NCBI GenBank assembly: GCA_049647585.1
Contig: JBARXY010000024.1
Coordinates: 1 to 22,283 of the forward strand
DNA: 22,283 nucleotides
Direction of reading: 5' to 3'
Origin: JAGQSZ01 sp049647585
GTDB taxonomy: Bacteria; Actinomycetota; Acidimicrobiia; Acidimicrobiales; Microtrichaceae
The translations under genes and the position numbers were made by a program. Positions within the stretch are counted from its first letter, which is position 1. Every line of letters starts with the position of its first letter. This document shows, piece after piece, positions 13,330-21,252 of this stretch. A model generated the notes under the pieces. It was not told the DNA's origin. It was given only the letters and a program-made list of their open reading frames with translations, and searched no databases.

Positions 13330-15329
13330 GCGACGAGGATCGTCCCGCGGGTCCCTTCGACGGTCTGCGACTCATCGCCGGTTCTGCAAGCCTGGTCGGC
13401 AAGGTTCGCGCGGCGAATGAAGACAGCCTGCTCGTCAGTTCCGACGTTCTGGTCGTGGCCGACGGAATGGGTGGCCACCTCGCCGGTGAGGTCGCTTCAG
13501 CCCGAGCGGTCGAGATCCTCGCCGAAGCGGAAGGACATCGCTCATTGGTCGAACTGGTCTCGGCGGTGCACCTTGCCAACCGGCGGATCAGCGACAGCGC
13601 GGCGGAGGATCCTGCACTTCGAGGTATGGGCACGACCATCTGCGTCGTGGGGCAGGTCGATGAAGACGGCGAACATCTCGCCATTCTCAATGTGGGCGAC
13701 AGCCGCGTGTACCTGCTCGCCGATGGCGAACTCAACCAGTTGACCGAGGACCACTCCCTGGTCGAGACACTCGTCCGGGAGGGTCGGATCACCCCCGCCG
13801 AGGCCGAGGTACATCCCCAGCGCAACGTGCTCACTCGCGCCCTCGGGGTAGAGGCGCTGGTACTGGTCGACGCTTGGCTGCTGCTGCCCTGCGATGGCGA
13901 TCGCCTCCTGTTGTGCAGCGACGGCCTGTTCAACGAACTCTCGGTCGAGCGGATCACCGAGATCCTCCAGGACCAGGATGATCCCGACGTTGCGGCTCGT
14001 CGCCTGGCGGCCGAGGCCGAGGCGGCAGGCGGTCGGGACAACATCACGACCGTCGTCGCGGACGTGATCGGATCAGGTCGACCGCCGGCTCCCTATGACG
14101 ACCGGTATCGGCGGATCGCTACTCCGGCGGTCGATTTCGACGACCCGTTCCGCGATGCCTCGTCCGACACTGCGACCGTCCCTCTCGTTCCGATCATTGC
14201 GGTGCCACCGCGAAATGACGACCCGGATGCCATCGAGGAAGGTGACGACGGGAAAGTCGCCAGTGACGAGACAGGCGCGGCCGCCGCCTCTAGCGCGGCG
14301 GCGAGCCTGGAGCCCGACGCGCCCGCGGGAGCACCTGACGCGCCCGCGGGAGCAGCCGACGCGCCCGCGGGAGCAGCCGACGCGCCCGCGGGAACGCTCA
14401 CGGGGCCAGGCGGTGCGCTCGACGAGGCGCTGAGCGACGGTGAACCGGGTGCCACCGGTGATCCGCACAGCGACAGGTCAGACCTCGATATCGGATCGCC
14501 GGAATCTCACTCAGACCCGAGCGCGGGAGACGCCGATGCCGAGTTCAGAGATGAGGCGAACTCCGGGGCGGCGGGTGACGTCGTCACGTCTGCTCAATCC
14601 GGCCAGGCCTCTGGCCACGGATCCTTGACAGATGCGTCCCCCGAGTCCTCCAAGTCATCGCTTGCACAGGCCGTCGGTGACTCCGACGAGGCCGAACCGA
14701 GCAATCTCGAACGTGGGTCGGACGCCGAACCAGGCGACGAAGACGACGGACCCGGCAACCGGGGACCGGGCGACGAAGACGACGAAGACGATGAACTGGC
14801 CGAGGACGAACTCACTGTCGACCAACTCGAAGTCGGCGAGGAAGAAGGAGTGGACGAAGGGGGACGCACGTGGCGAACACCGGTGTTCATCGTCGCTGTC
14901 ATCCTGGTAATTGCGGCCGCAATCGGTGCAATCGCAGTCGCTGTCCGCAGCGGTTGGTACGTAGGGGCTGACGGTAACAGCGTGGTCATATACAAGGGCC
15001 CAGTGCGGACTTTGCCGATTCTCGGCGATTCGATTGTGGAACGGTTCCCCGACATCCACGTCGACGAACTTCCACAGAACAAGCGCTCAAAGGTTGACGC
15101 CGGAACTCGCTTCAGCACCGAGTCCACAGCGCGCCGGTTCGTCCGGACCCTCGACGAGAGCTCAACCTCGACCACGAGCTCAACTACGACGTCGACCACC
15201 CCGACAACCCTCAGGCCCCCGACCACTGCCCAACCCCCGACAACTGCGGCCACCACAACCCTGCCCACAACGACGGTCCCGGGAGCTCCGGCTCCGGGGG
15301 CTTCCACGCCCGGCGGAAACGGTCCGTGA
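13326..15329 (+). CDS. pstP: PP2C-family Ser/Thr phosphatase PstP, with long acidic linker and extracytoplasmic Thr-rich tail
   Basis: The product has 667 residues. The catalytic PP2C domain (about 15-248) contains NED (31-33), ADGMGG (45-50, Asp46), GDSRVYLL (124-131), TRALG (170-174), CSDGLFNEL (197-205, Asp199) and GGRDN (235-239, Asp238), so the metal-binding site is complete. It should dephosphorylate the kinase and its targets. Residues about 251-517 are a long acidic, low-complexity linker including four 21-bp repeats. A membrane segment (about 518-541) and an outside domain (about 542-625) follow, then a Thr/Ser/Pro-rich tail. Mycobacterial PstP has the same order but is about 514 residues; the linker explains most of the excess. 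GGAGG lies 4 nt before the ATG, and GTGA overlaps rodA. Confidence 0.94.
   Translation: MSDEDRPAGPFDGLRLIAGSASLVGKVRAANEDSLLVSSDVLVVADGMGGHLAGEVASARAVEILAEAEGHRSLVELVSAVHLANRRISDSAAEDPALRGMGTTICVVGQVDEDGEHLAILNVGDSRVYLLADGELNQLTEDHSLVETLVREGRITPAEAEVHPQRNVLTRALGVEALVLVDAWLLLPCDGDRLLLCSDGLFNELSVERITEILQDQDDPDVAARRLAAEAEAAGGRDNITTVVADVIGSGRPPAPYDDRYRRIATPAVDFDDPFRDASSDTATVPLVPIIAVPPRNDDPDAIEEGDDGKVASDETGAAAASSAAASLEPDAPAGAPDAPAGAADAPAGAADAPAGTLTGPGGALDEALSDGEPGATGDPHSDRSDLDIGSPESHSDPSAGDADAEFRDEANSGAAGDVVTSAQSGQASGHGSLTDASPESSKSSLAQAVGDSDEAEPSNLERGSDAEPGDEDDGPGNRGPGDEDDEDDELAEDELTVDQLEVGEEEGVDEGGRTWRTPVFIVAVILVIAAAIGAIAVAVRSGWYVGADGNSVVIYKGPVRTLPILGDSIVERFPDIHVDELPQNKRSKVDAGTRFSTESTARRFVRTLDESSTSTTSSTTTSTTPTTLRPPTTAQPPTTAATTTLPTTTVPGAPAPGASTPGGNGP
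14316..14399 (+). repeat. Four 21-bp tandem units in the PstP linker
   Basis: The unit GACGCGCCCGCGGGAGCA plus 3 nt repeats four times in frame and encodes DAPAGAP/DAPAGAA heptads. The second and third copies are identical, while the first and fourth differ slightly. Such a GC-rich array is prone to slippage and would change linker length in 7-residue steps without frameshift. Confidence 0.92.
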
Positions 15330-16678
15330 CACTCATCGACGACGAACCGACCGCCGACCCCCAAGAGGTCGTACTACAGCGGCTGGGTCGTCGACGTCGC
15401 ACCACCGAACTCGGCCTCCTCATTCTCGCCGGGTTGATCATCTGCGGCGCCTACGCCCTGGCCAGCCTCGGACGTAGCGCCTCCCTGCCAGCGGACATTG
15501 TCCCGTTCCTGCTCGTGATTCTCGGAATGATCGCGGTTGCCCACGTCGCCAACCGAAAGCTTGCGCCAACCGCCGATCCGCTGTTCCTGCCTCTGGCGGC
15601 GCTCCTGAACGGCATCGGATACGTCTTCATCGCCCGTCTCAACAGGGACCTGGCCGCGCTGCAAGCCGGCTGGACCGCCGTCGGGATGATCGGATACATC
15701 GCCACCCTGGTGGTTCTGCGAGACATCCGCACCGTGCAGCGGTACCGCTACACATTCGGGCTGATAGGCATCGTGTTGCTGGTCATGCCGCTGCTCCCGG
15801 TCGTTGGGCGCAACTATTACGGCTCGAGGATCTGGGTGTCGGTGGGATCGGTGAGCTTCCAGCCGGGCGAATTCGCGAAGATTGCGCTCGCAATATTCTT
15901 TGCCGGGTACCTGATGGAGCGCCGCGAGCTTCTCGGCGTCGCGACGTTCCGGATCGGACCGATCAATACTCCCGACCCGAAACACTTCGCCCCGATCCTG
16001 TTGGCAGTGGTCGGTTCGTTGGTGGTGATGGTGTTTGAAAAGGACCTCGGCTCGGCCCTGTTGTTCTTCGTGTTGTTCATCGTCATGTTGTGGGTCGCTA
16101 CCGGCCGGGGCACCTACCTGGCGGTAGGTGCCGTGTTGTTCTCCGCAGGAGCGGCATTTGCGTGGAGTCAGTTCGCACACGTTCAGGCCCGCGTCTCGAT
16201 TTGGCTCGATCCCTGGGCCGATCCTCTCGGGAAGGGCTTCCAGATCATCCAAGCCACCTACGCGTTGGCGTGGGGCGGAATCGCAGGTACAGGTCTGGGA
16301 CTGGGGGTCGCCGGGCGGATACCGCTCGAGGAGACCGACTTCATCTTCGCGATCATCGGTGAGGAACTCGGCTTGGTCGGAGTGACTGCGATCCTGTGCG
16401 CATTCCTGTTGTTGGCCGGAAGTGGACTGCGGGTGGCCCGCCGGTCGAGCGATCCGTTCGGCGCCCTGCTAGCGGTCGGGTTGACCACACTCATCGCGTT
16501 CCAGGCCTTCATAATCATCGCCGGAGTGATCCGCGTCCTTCCGCTCACCGGAGTCACCCTTCCGTTCGTCTCCTACGGGGGCTCGTCACTCGTCGCCAAC
16601 TACGTGCTGCTCGCGCTGCTGGTTCGGATTTCGGACCAGACCGGACGACGAGGACCGGCTCCGGTGGTCGCCCGATGA
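15326..16678 (+). CDS. rodA: SEDS peptidoglycan glycosyltransferase RodA (FtsW/RodA/SpoVE family)
   Basis: The product has 450 residues, near mycobacterial RodA (469), and starts at GTG overlapping the pstP stop. It has about ten or more membrane segments and the family signatures FQPGEFAKIALAIFFAGYL (178-196), VFEKDLGSALLFF (236-248) with the candidate catalytic Asp240, GGIAGTGLGLG (317-327), ETDFIFAIIGEELG (336-349) and LPLTGVTLPFVSYGGSS (405-421). SEDS proteins polymerise lipid II glycan strands in the membrane together with a class B penicillin-binding protein, here the next gene (ATGA overlap). Its position beside pbpA and the kinase cluster supports RodA (elongation) over FtsW (division). 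Confidence 0.95.
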   Translation: MTLIDDEPTADPQEVVLQRLGRRRRTTELGLLILAGLIICGAYALASLGRSASLPADIVPFLLVILGMIAVAHVANRKLAPTADPLFLPLAALLNGIGYVFIARLNRDLAALQAGWTAVGMIGYIATLVVLRDIRTVQRYRYTFGLIGIVLLVMPLLPVVGRNYYGSRIWVSVGSVSFQPGEFAKIALAIFFAGYLMERRELLGVATFRIGPINTPDPKHFAPILLAVVGSLVVMVFEKDLGSALLFFVLFIVMLWVATGRGTYLAVGAVLFSAGAAFAWSQFAHVQARVSIWLDPWADPLGKGFQIIQATYALAWGGIAGTGLGLGVAGRIPLEETDFIFAIIGEELGLVGVTAILCAFLLLAGSGLRVARRSSDPFGALLAVGLTTLIAFQAFIIIAGVIRVLPLTGVTLPFVSYGGSSLVANYVLLALLVRISDQTGRRGPAPVVAR

Positions 16679-18174
16679 ACCGGCAGATCAAAATTCTCGG
16701 CATCGTGATCATGATCTGTTACACAGCGCTGTTCGCGAAGCTGAACCAGATCCAGGTCCTCGACGCATCGAAGCTCAATGATCGTCCCGAAAACACCCGC
16801 CAACAGATCCGGGACTTCAACAGTCCACGCGGTGAGATCGTCACGGCGGACGGGATCGTCATCGCCAAATCGAAGGAGGCCAGGGGTGGTCTGCGCTTTC
16901 AGCGTATGTACCCCGCAGGCGACCTCTACGCACACATCACCGGCTACTACTCGTTCCGCTTGGGATCTACTGGAGTCGAACGTCAGTACAACGCCGAGCT
17001 GACGGGGCGGACCACTTCGCTGCAGCTCCACGAGCTCTCCGGGATCTTCGCCGACCCCTCGAGCGAGGGCGACGTCATCCTGACCGTCGACTCCAAGATC
17101 CAACAGACCGCCAAGGATGCACTCGGCGAGATGGAAGGGGCGGTCGTAGCGATCGAGCCACAGACGGGAGCGATCCTGGCGATGTACTCGAACCCGAGCT
17201 TTGACCCGAACGCCATCTCGGCCAACACGGGATCAGAGGCAGAGGATGTGAAGAAGTTCCTCGATGCCGTCGATTCCAAGCCGTTGCGTTCGAGGGCCTA
17301 CCAGGAGCGGTATTTCCCCGGGTCCACCTTCAAGGTTGTCACTGCTGCTGCCGGACTCGAATCCGGCAAGGTCACTGAAACGACGCCGGACTTCCCCGTT
17401 GTGACCTCCTACACGCCGCCCGGCACATCGCACTCGATCAGCAACTTCGACGGAAGTCTCTGCGGTGGGACCCTCTTTAAGATTCTGGCCAAGTCGTGCA
17501 ACTCGTCGTTCTCCGAGATGGGCGCCGAAGTCCTGGGACCGACGCCGTTGATCAAGGCGGCAGAAGCCGCGGGCTTCAATTCCCAGGTACCCATTGACAT
17601 GCCCAGAGCGGTCGAGTCGGTCTTCCCCACCGATTTCGGTGACGTCGTGCGGCGCCCAGAGGGCAAGGCGCCCATCTACGAAGACACGGCACTACTGGCC
17701 CAGGCTGCGATCGGCCAGAACGATGTTTCGTCGACCCCGCTGCAAATGGCGATGATCGCAGCCGGTGTCGCCAACGGTGGTTCGATCATGGTCCCCCACG
17801 TCATGGCTGAGATCCGCGCCCGCGACGGTGACCTTGTCTCGACCTTCGACAAGGCCGAGTGGCGTCGTTTCGTGGACGCAAAGGATGCCGGAATCTTGCG
17901 CCAGGCGATGCTCGGCGTGGTGAATGGAGGGACCGCTTCCATTCTGAAGATTCCGGGGGTCGAGGTCGGCGGTAAGACCGGAACCGCTCAGCTCGGCACC
18001 GTCGTCCCCAAGTCCCACGCTTGGATAATCGGCTTTGCCGGACCACCCGGCGCCCAGCCGACAGTCGCTGTCGCGGTGATCGTCCAGAACGTGAACGGCG
18101 AGTCCGGATCGACAGGTGGACGGGTTGCCGGGCCGATTGCCAAGAAGGTCCTCGAAGCAGCTCTGGCACCCTGA
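16675..18174 (+). CDS. pbpA: Class B penicillin-binding protein PbpA (peptidoglycan transpeptidase)
   Basis: The product has 499 residues (mycobacterial PbpA is 491). The start ATG at 16675 overlaps the rodA stop by 4 nt; the frame is open further upstream inside rodA but this is rejected. An N-terminal membrane anchor (about 6-22) is followed by the SPRGEI motif of class B enzymes (50-55). The transpeptidase domain has the nucleophile motif S217-TF-K220, S274-C-N276 and K434-T-G436 (GGKTGTAQ). It cross-links peptidoglycan outside the membrane as partner of RodA, and is the target of beta-lactams. It lacks PASTA domains. The next gene begins 60 nt later, the widest gap in this operon. Confidence 0.96.
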   Translation: MNRQIKILGIVIMICYTALFAKLNQIQVLDASKLNDRPENTRQQIRDFNSPRGEIVTADGIVIAKSKEARGGLRFQRMYPAGDLYAHITGYYSFRLGSTGVERQYNAELTGRTTSLQLHELSGIFADPSSEGDVILTVDSKIQQTAKDALGEMEGAVVAIEPQTGAILAMYSNPSFDPNAISANTGSEAEDVKKFLDAVDSKPLRSRAYQERYFPGSTFKVVTAAAGLESGKVTETTPDFPVVTSYTPPGTSHSISNFDGSLCGGTLFKILAKSCNSSFSEMGAEVLGPTPLIKAAEAAGFNSQVPIDMPRAVESVFPTDFGDVVRRPEGKAPIYEDTALLAQAAIGQNDVSSTPLQMAMIAAGVANGGSIMVPHVMAEIRARDGDLVSTFDKAEWRRFVDAKDAGILRQAMLGVVNGGTASILKIPGVEVGGKTGTAQLGTVVPKSHAWIIGFAGPPGAQPTVAVAVIVQNVNGESGSTGGRVAGPIAKKVLEAALAP

Positions 18175-18234
18175 ACGGCTGGCCAGCTCCCATGACACAG
18201 GTCCACAGGGCGCGACATCTACGCTGGCGGAGTC

Positions 18235-20175
18235 ATGGCTGAGCAAAACCCGCGCGTACTCAACGACCGTTATGAGGTTCACCGGCGTCTTGCGCGCGGT
18301 GGTATGGCTCAGGTGTACCTGGCCCGCGACCGCACCCTCGACCGTCCGGTGGCTGTCAAGGAACTGGTTCCGGAGTTCGCGACCGACCCGAACTTCGTCG
18401 AGCGCTTCCGTCGCGAGGCTCAGGCCGCCGCGGGTCTGTCCCACGCCAACATCGTCGGGGTCTACGACTGGGGCGCTCAGGACGGCACGTACTTCATCGT
18501 CATGGAGTACATCGACGGGCCCTCCCTGTCACAGGTATTGCGGGCCGACGGACCCATACATCCCCGGCGAGCGGCCGAGATCACCTCCGAGGTCGCTGCG
18601 GGACTCGGATTCGCCCACTCTCGTGGGGTGGTGCACCGCGACGTAAAACCCGGCAACGTGCTGCTCACCAAGGCGGGTGTGTCGAAGGTGACCGACTTCG
18701 GGATCGCCCGGGCGTTGTCGTCGCCCGATGACGACCTCACCCAGGCCGGATCGGTCATGGGAACCGCCACCTACTTCTCCCCCGAACAGGCCCAGGGCCT
18801 GGCGGTCGACCCCCGCTCGGACCTCTACTCCCTGGGTGTCGTCCTCTATGAGATGGTCACCGGGCGTCCGCCGTTCACCGGTGACACTCCGCTGGCGATC
18901 GCCTACCGGCACGTCCAGGACCCGCCGCCGCCCCCATCGACGCTCATCACAGGTCTTCCCCGGGGTATCGAGGCAATCATCATGAAGCTTCTTCAGAAGC
19001 GTCCAGATGGTCGTTACGCCTCCGCGGAGGATCTGCGGATAGACCTAGGACGGTTCCTCAACGGCGAAGTGACCCTGGCAGAGCAAGAGGCAGCCGGGTT
19101 CGATGAATCCGCCACCCAGGTGCAGGCGGCAACGACCGCCCAACCGGTCGCTGTCCCGGTGGAAGCTCTCGTCGAAGACGACTACGTGGATGAAGTCGAG
19201 CCCGACAAGCCCCGAACAGCGATGTTCCTGGCCGTCCTCGTCGTGCTGCTCGCGATTCTTGGTGGACTGCTCGCATGGTTCCTGCTCAGTTCTGATGCAG
19301 CGGACCAGGTGGCGGTTCCCAGCCTCATCGGTCTTCCCCAGGCAGAGGCCGAGACCGCTCTGCGCGACGTCGGTCTGAAGCCAGAGGTTGAGAAGCGAGC
19401 CAGTGCCTCGGTCGAGGCCGGTGTCGTGCTGGCCCAGGATCCGGGCAAGGACGCGGACGTCGACAAGGGATCGACGGTAAAAATCGTCGTCTCGAGCGGC
19501 ACCGAGATGGTGCAGGTACCTGACGTCAGGACTCTCAGCCAGGTGGACGCGGAGCGCCTGTTGACAGAGAAGAACCTCCTACCGCGCACGACGGCCGAGG
19601 AGAATCCCGATGCCGAGGCCGGCACCGTGATCAGCCAGGATCCTGCACCGCTGGTCGAGGTACCACCGGGCTCGGTGGTGAACCTGGTCGTGTCGAAGGG
19701 TGTCGGTCAAGCGCTGGTTCCCGATGTGATCGGCAGGCCTCTCGCCCAGGCCCAGGCCGCCATCCAGGGGGCCGGTCTGCGCTTCGCGAACGCCACTGAG
19801 GCGCCGAGTTCGACCATTGCATCCGGCAGCGTGATCAGCGTGGACCCAGGAGTTGGAGCTTCGGTGGAGAAGAACGCTTTGGTCCAGATCGTGGTCTCGA
19901 GCGGACCGGAGCAGGTCAGAGTCCCGACGGTAACCGGACAGAACGAGTCGAGTGCGACCGAGACCCTGAAGGGGGCCGGCTTCAACGTAGAGGTGAAGTT
20001 CGAGTCACTCTCTGCGGGGGATCCGAACATAGGTCGTGTCATTTCCCAAGACCCGGCCGGAAACCAAAACGCTGACACAGGATCGACCGTGACGATCCGG
20101 GTCGGCGTCGAATCCCGCTCGCCGACCACGACCGCGAGCACAACGACGTCCACCACTTCTACGACGGAACCGTGA
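18235..20175 (+). CDS. pknB: Ser/Thr protein kinase PknB with four PASTA domains
   Basis: The product has 646 residues. The kinase domain (about 10-280) has the glycine loop RGGMAQV (21-27), Lys42 in VAVKEL, H134-R-D136-VKPGN, D154-F-G156 and the activation segment GTATYFSPEQAQG. It is thus complete and of the PknB type. A juxtamembrane region of about 45 residues leads to a membrane segment (about 328-351). Four PASTA units follow outside (359-424, 425-491, 492-559, 560-625), then a Thr/Ser-rich tail (626-646). PASTA units bind muropeptides or lipid II and localise or activate the kinase. FhaA, FhaB, RodA-PbpA regulators and PstP are expected partners. The ATG has no well-spaced Shine-Dalgarno. 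It is the only kinase seen; pknA is absent in this window. Confidence 0.96.
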   Translation: MAEQNPRVLNDRYEVHRRLARGGMAQVYLARDRTLDRPVAVKELVPEFATDPNFVERFRREAQAAAGLSHANIVGVYDWGAQDGTYFIVMEYIDGPSLSQVLRADGPIHPRRAAEITSEVAAGLGFAHSRGVVHRDVKPGNVLLTKAGVSKVTDFGIARALSSPDDDLTQAGSVMGTATYFSPEQAQGLAVDPRSDLYSLGVVLYEMVTGRPPFTGDTPLAIAYRHVQDPPPPPSTLITGLPRGIEAIIMKLLQKRPDGRYASAEDLRIDLGRFLNGEVTLAEQEAAGFDESATQVQAATTAQPVAVPVEALVEDDYVDEVEPDKPRTAMFLAVLVVLLAILGGLLAWFLLSSDAADQVAVPSLIGLPQAEAETALRDVGLKPEVEKRASASVEAGVVLAQDPGKDADVDKGSTVKIVVSSGTEMVQVPDVRTLSQVDAERLLTEKNLLPRTTAEENPDAEAGTVISQDPAPLVEVPPGSVVNLVVSKGVGQALVPDVIGRPLAQAQAAIQGAGLRFANATEAPSSTIASGSVISVDPGVGASVEKNALVQIVVSSGPEQVRVPTVTGQNESSATETLKGAGFNVEVKFESLSAGDPNIGRVISQDPAGNQNADTGSTVTIRVGVESRSPTTTASTTTSTTSTTEP

Positions 20176-20193
20176 TTTCGGGCGAGAACTGAC

Positions 20194-21252
20194 GTGAGCC
20201 GACCGCGTGGGCTGGTCCCGTTTCTGGGCACTGTTGTTGTACTCGGATGTCTGATCGCGTTGTTCGGATTTTCGGGCACGCTCAATCCGATCGACGCAGT
20301 CATGGGCCGCGGGCGCCAGATAGCAAGTCCCGATCTGCTCGGTAGAGCGCTGCCCAGCGCGAAGGCCGAAGCGAAGTCCCTCGGTCTCGAACCTACCGTC
20401 AGGCACGCCTACAGCCTGACGGTCCCTCGCGGGTCGGTCATGGGTCAGGACCCGTCCCCGGGTGACCAGGTCAGGGTCGGGGACAAGATCGAGTTGACCG
20501 TCAGCAATGGTGAGAACCGCGTTCAGATGCCCGACGCCGTCGGGCAGCAACTGGACGATATCCGTGGACCCTTGGACGACGCAGCGATCGTCGTCGAGGT
20601 GACGACGCTGCCGAGCGAGAAGGTTCCCGCGGGCGTCGTACTCGCACAGAATCCCGATCCAGGAATTGTGATCGGTGGGGAGCAGGTGGCCAAGCTCGTC
20701 GTTTCCTCCGGCCCGGCGGAGAGGCCCGTGCCCGGGGTTGCCGGTCTGACACTTCCGGCAGCCGCCTTCCGTCTCGGGGAAGCCGGATTGAAACTGGGTG
20801 AGGTGAAGCTGGTCACCGACACGAAGGCCTTGGCGGGTGCTGTTGTTTCGACCACGCCGAACGAAGGGGAGAAGGTGGCGAAGGACACCGTGGTGGCCGT
20901 GAATATCTCTGCTGGTGCCACTCCGGTCGCTGTGCCCGATGTCGTTAACTCCAACCAAGCTCAGGCGATGTCCCGATTGTCGGCACTCGGCTTCAGGGTT
21001 GAGATCGCAACAAGGCTTCTGCCCTATGGGGGGCAGGGCGCTGGAGTCGTGTTCCAGCAGCGCCCGGGAGCGTCCCAAATGCTCGCACCGGGGGAGTCAG
21101 TCACAATCGTCGTTGGCCGGCTCGCTCCAGCGCCGACCACGACAACCACGACCACGACCACGACGACAACAACGATTCCCCCTGCGACTCCCGGTTCAGG
21201 TGGATCGGGCGGAAGAGGCCGGCCCGGTGGATCGGGAAGGCCGGGCGGATGA
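20194..21252 (+). CDS. Membrane-anchored four-PASTA protein without kinase domain (first)
   Basis: The product has 352 residues and starts at GTG with GGCGAG 7 nt upstream. A short basic N terminus and one membrane segment (about 7-26) anchor it. Four PASTA-like units follow (about 42-106, 107-174, 175-241, 242-309), each ending in a VSxG-type strand and carrying a QxPxxG-type turn (QDPSPG, QNPDPG, TTPNEG, QRPGAS). The tail has 13 consecutive Thr (315-327) and a Gly/Arg/Pro-rich end. There is no kinase, transpeptidase or other catalytic domain. It lies 18 nt after pknB and overlaps the next gene by ATGA. A role in sensing or organising cell-wall precursors with PknB is inferred. Alternatively it may have arisen by duplication of the PknB extracellular half. 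Confidence 0.9.
   Translation: MSRPRGLVPFLGTVVVLGCLIALFGFSGTLNPIDAVMGRGRQIASPDLLGRALPSAKAEAKSLGLEPTVRHAYSLTVPRGSVMGQDPSPGDQVRVGDKIELTVSNGENRVQMPDAVGQQLDDIRGPLDDAAIVVEVTTLPSEKVPAGVVLAQNPDPGIVIGGEQVAKLVVSSGPAERPVPGVAGLTLPAAAFRLGEAGLKLGEVKLVTDTKALAGAVVSTTPNEGEKVAKDTVVAVNISAGATPVAVPDVVNSNQAQAMSRLSALGFRVEIATRLLPYGGQGAGVVFQQRPGASQMLAPGESVTIVVGRLAPAPTTTTTTTTTTTTTIPPATPGSGGSGGRGRPGGSGRPGG
21136..21174 (+). repeat. Run of 13 threonine codons
   Basis: Thirteen successive ACN codons (ACC, ACG and ACA mixed) encode polythreonine in the tail of the first stand-alone PASTA protein. The mixed codons argue that the amino-acid tract is selected rather than a product of simple slippage. Confidence 0.9.

Noticed and set aside
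14594..15364. 256-codon minus-strand frame rich in Ser and Val
   Set aside because: It is antisense to the acidic linker and Thr-rich tail of PstP. The Ser runs are just the complement of GAC/GAA runs.
15374..16252. 292-codon minus-strand frame
   Set aside because: It is antisense to rodA, whose product has full SEDS motifs; the antisense product is hydrophilic with no recognisable domain.
16396..16674. Upstream extension of the pbpA frame
   Set aside because: It lies inside rodA. The ATG at 16675 gives the normal class B PBP N terminus and length.
20005..21078. 357-codon minus-strand frame
   Set aside because: It is antisense to the PknB tail and first PASTA protein; no domain or plausible ribosome site was recognised.
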